A DNA stretch of 15,750 nt from Acidobacteriota bacterium (lineage in GTDB: Bacteria; Acidobacteriota; Terriglobia; Terriglobales; Acidobacteriaceae), in contig JAJXUS010000003.1 of NCBI GenBank assembly GCA_021782675.1, positions 1 to 15,750 of the forward strand, written 5' to 3'. This document shows positions 10,498-15,750 of the stretch, piece after piece. Every line of letters begins with the position of its first letter. Within the stretch, counting starts at the first letter, position 1. The notes beneath the pieces are model-generated. The model was not told the origin of the DNA. It did not search any database and saw only the letters and a program-made list of their open reading frames with translations. A program made the translations under genes and the position numbers.

Positions 10498-11418
10498 ATG
10501 ATTTTCATGGGACGAACGCGGCAGTGGGCGGAATTTGCGCCGGTTTGGATGCTGGTCAAGGCCATCGGCCTGCTCCCACGCCCCCTGGCGCGCTCGATTG
10601 GGGCAGCGCTCGGAAGCGTCGCTTATCTGGCTCTGGGGCGCCTGCGCACGGTCGGACAAGTCAACCTGGCGATGGCCTTTCCCGGCATCGGGTCCGAGCA
10701 ACAAAGAGAGATTCTGCGCGGCATGTATCGCGGCCTTGGCTGGCAACTTGCGGAGTTCTGCCACATGTGTGGCCTCACGCTGGCTCGCGCGAATCGTTTT
10801 ATTCGCTACGAGGGCCTCAATAACTTTCTCTCTGCCCGCGCGCGCGGGAAAGGCGTGCTGATCCTGACCGGCCACATCGGCGCGTGGGAGCTATCCAGCT
10901 TCTATCACTCACTCGCCGGCTATCCCATGAGCATGGTCATCCGTCGGCTCGACAATTCCATGCTCGACCGCTATGTGAACCACATCCGTTGCCTGCACGG
11001 AAACCGGGTTCTGCATAAAGATGACTTTGCGCGCGGCCTGATCGCCGCCATGCGCAGTGGCGAGACTGTGGGCGTACTGATGGACACCAATATGACGCCG
11101 CCTCAGGGCGTATTTGCTGACTTTTTCGGAACGCCAGCCTGCACCGCCGCTGGCGTGGCACGCGTCGCACAAAAAACCGGCGCGGCCGTGGTTCCGGGCT
11201 TTATGCTCTGGCATCCGCAGGAAAAGAAATATGTGCTGCACTTTCTGCCCGCATTGGAACTCACAAACACCGGCGACGATGAAGCCGACGCCCACGCCAA
11301 CACACAGCTCTTCAACCGGTCGCTGGAGGCGATCATCCGTCAGTATCCCGAGCAGTGGCTGTGGGTGCATCGACGGTGGAAGACGCGGCCGGCAGGCGAG
11401 GCCCCGCTGTATCGCTAA
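10498..11418 (+). CDS. Lipid A biosynthesis acyltransferase, LpxL/HtrB family
   Basis: This protein of about 306 aa belongs to the late lipid A acyltransferases, which move an acyl chain from acyl-ACP to Kdo2-lipid IVA at the cytoplasmic face of the inner membrane. The HX4E catalytic pair is H126/E131 in LTGHIGAWE. Other family landmarks are [16 protein letters not shown] (196-211) and the C-terminal [17 protein letters not shown] hydrophobic N-terminal helix (about 11-45) fits the usual membrane anchor. The start is uncertain: ATG 10498 is chosen, ATG 10507 is equally possible, and a TTG at 10453 would add 15 residues; none has a strong Shine-Dalgarno. The acyl length or position (LpxL versus LpxM) cannot be read from the sequence. 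lpxD follows 71 nt later, so the pair may form a lipid A unit. Confidence 0.88.
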   Translation: MIFMGRTRQWAEFAPVWMLVKAIGLLPRPLARSIGAALGSVAYLALGRLRTVGQVNLAMAFPGIGSEQQREILRGMYRGLGWQLAEFCHMCGLTLARANRFIRYEGLNNFLSARARGKGVLILTGHIGAWELSSFYHSLAGYPMSMVIRRLDNSMLDRYVNHIRCLHGNRVLHKDDFARGLIAAMRSGETVGVLMDTNMTPPQGVFADFFGTPACTAAGVARVAQKTGAAVVPGFMLWHPQEKKYVLHFLPALELTNTGDDEADAHANTQLFNRSLEAIIRQYPEQWLWVHRRWKTRPAGEAPLYR

Positions 11419-11438
11419 GCGGCGTGGTCAGCTCAGTT

Positions 11439-11454
11439 GGCTGCCGGCGCAGCC
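11439..11454 (+). other. Short hairpin in the lpxL-lpxD gap
   Basis: GGCTGC (11439-11444) and GCAGCC (11449-11454) pair perfectly around CGGC. No T-run follows, so it is not a standard terminator; it may be a processing or stabilising structure, or chance. Confidence 0.25.
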
Positions 11455-11489
11455 CTGGCCTTGTTGCCTGGCTCGACTACGATAGAGGC

Positions 11490-12497
11490 ATGCTTTCGCT
11501 CGAAGAACTCGCGCGGCACCTCGGGGCCCGGCTTGTACTGCCCTCAACGGGCGATGCTCCCGCGATTGCGCGAGTCGCGGAGCCTGCGCGCGCCGATGCT
11601 ACCAGCCTTGTGTTTGCGGAGGATGCAGCGTCTCTGGAGCGGGCGTTGCGCTCCGCAGCCGGTGCAGTGCTCGTGTCGCAAAGCGCGACGATCCCGCAAC
11701 CCGTGACGAAAGCACTGCTGCTGGCGGCACAGCCGCGGCTCGCCTTTGCCCGCGCGGGGCGTCTGCTGCAGCCTCGCTCCGTACGCCGCGGCATCCATGC
11801 AACGGCCATTGTCCCGGCGAGCGCTCAGGTTGCGGACACTGCCGCCATCGATGCCTACGCCGTGCTCGGCGAGTCCGTAGCGATTGGCGAAAATTCAAAG
11901 ATCGGCGCGGGATGCGTGATCGCCGACGGCTGCCACGTTGGCGCGGACTGCATCCTCCATCCCCGCGTGGTACTGTATGGCGGCGTCACGCTGGGCGATC
12001 GCGTCGTGGTGCATGCGGGCGCTGTGTTGGGCTCAGACGGCTTTGGCTACGTGCGTGACGCCGCAACCGGGGAGTATCTGCAGTTTCCGCAACAAGGCAC
12101 GCTGGCGATTGAGGACGATGTGGAGATCGGCGCCAACACCACGGTAGACCGCAGCGCACTGGCGGAAACACGGATTGAGCGGGGCGCCAAACTCGACAAT
12201 CTTGTCCACGTAGGTCATAACGTCGTGATCGGGCGCAATGTCGTCATCGCCGCGCAGACCGGCATCTCAGGCAGCAGCACCGTGGGCGAGGGCGCTATTC
12301 TGGGCGGGCAGGTGGGCGTGGGCGAACACGCGGACATCGGCGCGGACGTGATTCTGGGCGGCGGCGCAGGTGTGTTGAGCAAAAAGAAATTGCGCGGACC
12401 AGGACAGGTCTTCTGGGGGCGTCCGGCGCAGCCTCTGCGTGCATATCTGCGCAGCCTGGCGGCGCTGGCAAAGCTTGCCGCAAAGCAGAAGGACTGA
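11490..12497 (+). CDS. lpxD: UDP-3-O-(3-hydroxyacyl)glucosamine N-acyltransferase LpxD
   Basis: The 335-aa enzyme adds the N-linked 3-hydroxyacyl chain from ACP in the third step of lipid A synthesis. An N-terminal uridine-binding domain (about 1-100) precedes a left-handed beta-helix of hexapeptide repeats (about 101-295; [43 protein letters not shown]). The expected catalytic histidine is H243 in VHVGHN, and [10 protein letters not shown] (181-190) is a conserved LpxD stretch. A C-terminal helix (about 312-335) matches the ACP-binding tail. Length is typical. The ATG at 11490 gives the natural [15 protein letters not shown] opening; its GAGG (11485-11488) is only 1 nt away, which is poor, while a TACGAT six bases before the ATG could be a -10 element for a leaderless or very short leader. 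The next gene starts 4 nt after its stop. Confidence 0.95.
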   Translation: MLSLEELARHLGARLVLPSTGDAPAIARVAEPARADATSLVFAEDAASLERALRSAAGAVLVSQSATIPQPVTKALLLAAQPRLAFARAGRLLQPRSVRRGIHATAIVPASAQVADTAAIDAYAVLGESVAIGENSKIGAGCVIADGCHVGADCILHPRVVLYGGVTLGDRVVVHAGAVLGSDGFGYVRDAATGEYLQFPQQGTLAIEDDVEIGANTTVDRSALAETRIERGAKLDNLVHVGHNVVIGRNVVIAAQTGISGSSTVGEGAILGGQVGVGEHADIGADVILGGGAGVLSKKKLRGPGQVFWGRPAQPLRAYLRSLAALAKLAAKQKD

Positions 12498-12501
12498 CGC
12501 G

Positions 12502-13116
12502 ATGGCCGTCGTAGTGGTCGGGGGACAGACGCGCAACATCGGCAAAACATCGGTCGTCGCAGGTCTGATCCGTGCCCTGCCAGGCTGGCAGTGGAGCGCG
12601 TTCAAGATTACGCAGTTCGGGCACGGTATTTGCTCCGCCAATGGCAAACCATGCGCCTGCGAAACCGGCCCACACACCATCGCCATCTCTCAGGAGCGCG
12701 ATGCCGCCAGCGGCACGGACAGCGCACGTTTTCTGGCGGCTGGAGCCGCGCATTCTTTCTGGGTCCGCACCCGGCAGGGTCAGTTGCGCGAGGCGATGCC
12801 GCGCGTGCAGCGCGAGCTGGCGCGCGCACAGAACGCCACTATCGAGTCAAACAGCATTCTGGAATTTCTCACGCCGGACCTGTACCTGAGCGTGCTCGAC
12901 CCCAGCGTGAAGGACTTCAAACTCTCCGCGCAGAAGTATCTGAAGCGCGCCGACGCGATTCTGCTATCAGAAGGTCCGCGAGATCACGTACCGCAGCTTC
13001 CGCCGAACGTGCCGGTGTTCCGGCTGCGGCCGCCTGACTATGTAACGCCAGAGATCGTATCGTTTGTGGTGCAGCGTCTCACCGGGCAGCCTGTGGCGGC
13101 CCACAATGCACGCTAG
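12502..13116 (+). CDS. P-loop NTPase of unknown function with a Cys cluster, next to lpxD
   Basis: The 204-aa protein opens with a beta strand and a P-loop, MAVVVVGGQTRNIGKTSVVAGLI (GGxxRNxGKT at 7-16). This is a deviant Walker A like those of MobB- and CobB/MinD-type (SIMIBI) NTPases. H41, C44, C51, C53 and H58 are clustered, with a CX6CXC pattern that could bind a metal or be redox-active. IESNSILEFLTPDLYLSVLDPS (114-135) stands where related NTPases carry an acidic second strand, and DAILLSEGP (151-159) may be another core strand. There is no signal peptide or membrane helix. The start lies 4 nt after the lpxD stop, implying co-transcription, but it is not LpxK, whose P-loop and length differ. 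Its TAG overlaps the stop of the convergent TonB gene. I do not recognise a named family; a MobB-like annotation would be a guess. Confidence 0.8.
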   Translation: MAVVVVGGQTRNIGKTSVVAGLIRALPGWQWSAFKITQFGHGICSANGKPCACETGPHTIAISQERDAASGTDSARFLAAGAAHSFWVRTRQGQLREAMPRVQRELARAQNATIESNSILEFLTPDLYLSVLDPSVKDFKLSAQKYLKRADAILLSEGPRDHVPQLPPNVPVFRLRPPDYVTPEIVSFVVQRLTGQPVAAHNAR

Positions 13117-14228
13117 TAGATGTGGAAGTCCACGACCACGTCGATCAGCACGGGAACGGGCTTGCCATTCAGCATGGCCGGCTTGAAGCGGTATTGACGC
13201 ACAGCCTCCAGCGCCTTCTCGTCGAGTCCCATGCCCAGGTGGCGCACGATCTTGAAATCATGCGGCAGGCCTTTGGCATCGACGACCATCTCAATCACGC
13301 ATTCGCCCTGGTACTTCGCCATGCGCGCCTGATCGGTCATCTCCGCTTCCGGGCCATAAATCAGCCGGGGCGCCAGCACGCCGCCGCCTACGCGGTACAC
13401 GCCGCCGCCGTAGCCGCCGCCCGATCCGGGCCCAACGCCAGCGCCTGAGCCGGAGCCAATGCCACCACTTTTTCCGGAGCCGATGCCGCCCGCGCTGCCG
13501 GTCCCATTCGACAGCGGCCCCTTCACCGTCGTCAGCGGATCGCCCAGGTTGGGCATAGTGTTGTTCGGCAGGTGAATGTTCTGCGGCATCACGACGGTCG
13601 GCGCCACTGCCAGTTTCGGTTTGGGATTGCGAATGACCTCATCCGGCGGAACAAACTGCGTCTTATCGATCTTGGGTAGTTTGCCTTTCGCCGCCTGAAG
13701 AATGTCGCGTGAGCCGCCACCACCGCCGCCGCCTGCAGCCTGCGGGCTGACGCTCAGCGGCATGTAAGGCGTGATGTTGAAGACCTGTTGCGCGGGGGGC
13801 GCGGCGATCACCTTATGCCGAGGGTGCCAGAAGATGAGCACGGCAATGATCGCAAAGATGGCTGCGTGGACGCCGATCGAAATCCAACTGGAGCGGCGGT
13901 CGCGGCCTGCGGCCAGAGGATCGCTGACGGCCACGGGCTTCGATTCCAACTGCAGCGCCGGCCGTTCCGGCGGAAAGAACACCTCGCGAAAATCTGCGAC
14001 GATGCCGACCCAGATCGGATCCACGTGAAACGGGTCCCGCACCGGAATCGGACGCGACTCCGTATGCAGCGGAGCAATCTGCGGCGGTGAGAAGCGCTCC
14101 CGTACTCCCTCTGTCAGCGACTGCCAGAAAGAACCATCCGCTTCAATGTTGCTCCAAAGGGGTGGCTGGCTCGGCTTTTCAGTGGTTTCAGTATTACTCT
14201 CGGGCGGCGCGAGAAGCTGATTCGACAT
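13113..14228 (-). CDS. TonB-family energy transducer with glycine-rich linker and duplicated cytoplasmic motif
   Basis: The 371-aa protein has an unusually long cytoplasmic N-terminus (1-114), one transmembrane helix (about 115-134, SWISIGVHAAIFAIIAVLIF), a long periplasmic linker and a TonB C-terminal domain (about 285-371; YQGECVIEMVVDAKGLPHDF, ALEAVRQYRFKPAMLNGKPV, VVVDFHIY). Such proteins carry inner-membrane proton-motive energy to outer-membrane receptors, usually with ExbB and ExbD, neither of which is in the window. The linker is not the usual Pro-rich rod: it has seven glycines at 166-172 and a Gly/Ser run (about 242-283, GGIGSG twice). The cytoplasmic part holds two ungapped 38-residue-offset copies of one motif (33-66 and 71-104). 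The ATG at 14228 is preferred to a GTG at 14234; AGGGTG lies 3 nt upstream. The partner receptor is unknown. Confidence 0.88.
   Translation of the reverse strand: MSNQLLAPPESNTETTEKPSQPPLWSNIEADGSFWQSLTEGVRERFSPPQIAPLHTESRPIPVRDPFHVDPIWVGIVADFREVFFPPERPALQLESKPVAVSDPLAAGRDRRSSWISIGVHAAIFAIIAVLIFWHPRHKVIAAPPAQQVFNITPYMPLSVSPQAAGGGGGGGSRDILQAAKGKLPKIDKTQFVPPDEVIRNPKPKLAVAPTVVMPQNIHLPNNTMPNLGDPLTTVKGPLSNGTGSAGGIGSGKSGGIGSGSGAGVGPGSGGGYGGGVYRVGGGVLAPRLIYGPEAEMTDQARMAKYQGECVIEMVVDAKGLPHDFKIVRHLGMGLDEKALEAVRQYRFKPAMLNGKPVPVLIDVVVDFHIY
13380..13505 (-). repeat. Gly/Ser-rich low-complexity segment in the TonB-family linker
   Basis: Residues about 242-283 of the TonB protein are almost wholly Gly, Ser, Ala and Val, with GGIGSG occurring twice, in the periplasmic linker before the C-terminal domain. 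A separate run of seven glycines is encoded at 13713-13733. Such tracts are prone to length change. Confidence 0.7.
13917..14132 (-). repeat. Internal duplication in the TonB-family protein
   Basis: Residues 33-66 and 71-104 align without gaps at an offset of 38: W35/W73, R43-E44/R81-E82, F46/F84, PP/PP, L54/L92, ES[RK]P 57-60/95-98, V63/V101 and DP 65-66/103-104. Both copies lie in the cytoplasm before the transmembrane helix. Confidence 0.8.
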
Positions 14229-14245
14229 TGACACCCTATGGGCTC

Positions 14246-14264
14246 AACGGGCGGGGAACCCGTT
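14246..14264 (-). other. Inverted repeat in the tonB-like gene leader
   Basis: AACGGG (14246-14251) and CCCGTT (14259-14264) are perfectly complementary with a 7-nt loop. It lies 17 nt upstream of the ATG of the TonB-family gene and could be an RNA hairpin in the leader. Confidence 0.35.
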
Positions 14265-14280
14265 CAGCCTGTCTCTTCAT

Positions 14281-14286
14281 ATTATG
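14281..14286 (-). promoter_or_regulatory. Candidate -10 hexamer for the TonB-family gene
   Basis: On the minus strand this reads CATAAT, five of six matches to TATAAT, about 50 nt upstream of the start codon. No convincing -35 is seen at 16-18 nt. It partly overlaps the inverted repeat at 14284-14301. Confidence 0.25.
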
Positions 14287-14301
14287 CGGGATTTTCCGCA
14301 T
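14284..14301. promoter_or_regulatory. Inverted repeat ATGCGG-N6-CCGCAT, possible operator
   Basis: Perfect 6-bp arms (14284-14289 and 14296-14301) flank GATTTT. It lies between the divergent TonB-family and ileS genes and overlaps the candidate -10 at 14281-14286, a place where a dimeric regulator could act. No known binding motif is recognised. Confidence 0.3.
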
Positions 14302-14441
14302 CTTTGTCCCTGCCCGACCGGTGCGAGCAGGATGGCGCCCTGAAAAGTCAAACGGACAGAAAGCGGTACGCTGCCGCAGTCCTCTCCCCTACCTTGAATA
14401 GACGCAGTCCCCGTGCCGAGGGTTCACACCCGAGAAACATT

Positions 14442-14447
14442 TATCAT
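14442..14447 (+). promoter_or_regulatory. Candidate -10 hexamer TATCAT for ileS
   Basis: TATCAT matches the -10 consensus at five of six positions, 34 nt before the ileS ATG. TTCACA at 14423-14428 resembles a -35 but is only 13 nt away, too close for a normal promoter. The 253-nt gap between the TonB-family start and ileS holds this, the two inverted repeats and a T7 run (14464-14469 region), and no gene I can support. Confidence 0.2.
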
Positions 14448-14481
14448 CGAAAGATACGCAAATTTTTTTGCTGGAGCTGCC

Positions 14482-15750
14482 ATGCCTCCCGGTCCCGGTC
14501 TGAAGGCGACCCTGAATCTTCCGCATACTGAGTTTCCGATGAAGGCCAACCTGCCGCAGAACGAACCGTTGCGGCTCGACGACTGGACGCAATCGGACCT
14601 CTATGGGCAGATTCGCGAAGCCCGCAAGGGCCGCCCTGTCTATCTGTTGCATGATGGCCCGCCCTATGCCAACGGACCCATTCATCTGGGGCACGCCATG
14701 AACAAGTGCCTGAAAGACTTTGTGGTGAAGTCAAAAACCATGGCCGGTTTTGACGCCCCGTATGTGCCCGGATGGGACTGCCACGGGCTGCCAATCGAGA
14801 TCAAAGTGGATGAGCAACTGGGCCGTCGCAAGCTGGATATCTCCGCGGTGGAGGTGCTGCGCGCGTGCCGCGAATACGCCGGCAAATATATCGACCTGCA
14901 GCGGGAACAGTTCTTGCGCCTCGGGGTCTTCGGGCAGTTTGCGCATCCCTACTCCACCATGTCGAAGGAGTATGAAGCGCGCGTGCTGGAGACGTTTTAC
15001 GGCGTCTTCGAGCGTGGCTTTGTGTATCGCGGGCTGAAGCCGGTCTATTGGTGCATCCACGACCGCACGGCGCTGGCTGACGCCGAGATTGAATACGAAA
15101 TGCACACCAGCCCCAGCGTGTACGTGCGCTATCGCATGACCAGCGATCCTGCGCAGATTGACGCCGCGCTGGTGGGCAAGCCCGTGCACACCATCATCTG
15201 GACCACGACCCCGTGGACGCTGCCGGCGTCGCTGGCCGTCGCGTTTCATCCCGACTTTGAATACGTGGCGCTGGAAGCGGCCGATGGAAGTGTCTACATC
15301 GTTGCGGAATCGCTGGCGCAGACCATCCGCGAAACGATGGACGCGCCCATGGGCATGGCCAGCGCACGGGAAGTTGCGCGCTTCTCCGGCCGCAAGCTGG
15401 AGCACGCTACGTTTCAGCATCCGTTTCTCGATCGCAGCATCCTCGGCGTGCTGGCCAGCTACGTGACCGCCGATCAGGGCACAGGCGCAGTGCACACAGC
15501 ACCATCGCACGGCGCCGATGACTTTTACACCGGCGTGCGCTACGGGCTGGACCCAACCTGCAACGTGGACAATGAAGGCCGCCTGCGCAACGGACTGGCG
15601 GAGTACGAAGGCAAAACGGTCTTCGCAGCAAATGAGTCCATCATTGCGCTGCTGCAGCAGCGGGGCGTGCTGATGGCGCGCCGCGACATTCAGCACTCCT
15701 ACCCGCACTGCTGGCGCTGCCATAATCCGGTCATCTTTCGCGCCACGGAG
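14482..15750 (+). CDS. ileS: Isoleucyl-tRNA synthetase, N-terminal 423 residues (cut by right edge)
   Basis: This class I synthetase charges tRNA-Ile in the cytoplasm. The start ATG at 14482 follows GGAG (14473-14476, 5 nt spacing) and leads into LKATLNLPHTEFPMKANLPQ, a typical IleS opening; an ATG at 14539 would lose 19 residues. Landmarks are DGPPYANG (58-65), the HIGH-type motif HLGH (68-71), GWDCHGLPIE (97-106), and then the editing (CP1) domain with TTTPWTLPAS (241-250) and GTGAVHTAPSHGADD (333-347). YPHCWRCHNPVIFRAT (407-422) returns toward the catalytic core. The frame is open at the right edge; KMSKS, the anticodon-binding domain and any zinc-binding tail lie outside. IleS proteins are usually more than 900 aa, so less than half is seen. 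No T-box leader is present. Confidence 0.97.
   Translation, partial: MPPGPGLKATLNLPHTEFPMKANLPQNEPLRLDDWTQSDLYGQIREARKGRPVYLLHDGPPYANGPIHLGHAMNKCLKDFVVKSKTMAGFDAPYVPGWDCHGLPIEIKVDEQLGRRKLDISAVEVLRACREYAGKYIDLQREQFLRLGVFGQFAHPYSTMSKEYEARVLETFYGVFERGFVYRGLKPVYWCIHDRTALADAEIEYEMHTSPSVYVRYRMTSDPAQIDAALVGKPVHTIIWTTTPWTLPASLAVAFHPDFEYVALEAADGSVYIVAESLAQTIRETMDAPMGMASAREVARFSGRKLEHATFQHPFLDRSILGVLASYVTADQGTGAVHTAPSHGADDFYTGVRYGLDPTCNVDNEGRLRNGLAEYEGKTVFAANESIIALLQQRGVLMARRDIQHSYPHCWRCHNPVIFRATE

Noticed and set aside
14390..14481. T-box riboswitch or tRNA-like element before ileS (GGGTTCACACCC at 14420-14431 looks like a T arm).
   Set aside because: There is no specifier stem, no T-box antiterminator consensus and no acceptor or anticodon arms; the match is one short stem only.

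Overview
The window looks like ordinary chromosomal DNA from a GC-rich, Gram-negative (diderm) bacterium, most probably an Acidobacteriota member of class Terriglobia. The diderm call rests on lipid A genes (an LpxL-like acyltransferase and LpxD), lipoprotein-release genes (a LolC/E permease and LolD) and a TonB-type protein. The Acidobacteriota call rests on the style of the SpoIVB/S55-like protein, the secreted beta-propeller protein and the Gly-rich TonB protein, and is an inference from family resemblance. I see no insertion sequence, phage gene, CRISPR array, tRNA or rRNA.

Layout. (1) 2-3236, plus: the C-terminal part of a SpoIVB/S55-like protein, cut by the left edge, then a secreted seven-bladed propeller protein with beta-sandwich modules. 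(2) 3288-9937, plus: a Lol-type permease, a soluble three-PAS histidine kinase without a response regulator, the ATPase LolD, and the ClpC unfoldase, whose possible upstream start overlaps the lolD stop. The kinase-lolD junction holds an intrinsic-terminator hairpin about 30 nt before the lolD start, plus a competing upstream segment. (3) 10088-10372, minus: a small YtxH-like membrane protein with a strong terminator between it and clpC. (4) 10498-13116, plus: an LpxL-like acyltransferase, LpxD, and an unassigned P-loop NTPase with a Cys cluster. (5) 13113-14228, minus: a TonB-family protein convergent with the NTPase; one CTAG palindrome supplies both stop codons. (6) 14482-15750, plus: the first 423 residues of isoleucyl-tRNA synthetase, cut by the right edge and divergent from the TonB gene.

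How the genes fit together. Most of the window concerns building or policing the envelope: lipid A acylation (LpxD, LpxL), lipoprotein extraction from the inner membrane (permease plus LolD), energy transduction across the periplasm (TonB) and probable exported proteins (S55-like, propeller). ClpC and IleS are housekeeping genes. No wholly new system is evident. The features most worth a second look are the lolD leader, the lpxD-linked P-loop protein and the duplicated cytoplasmic motif of the TonB protein.
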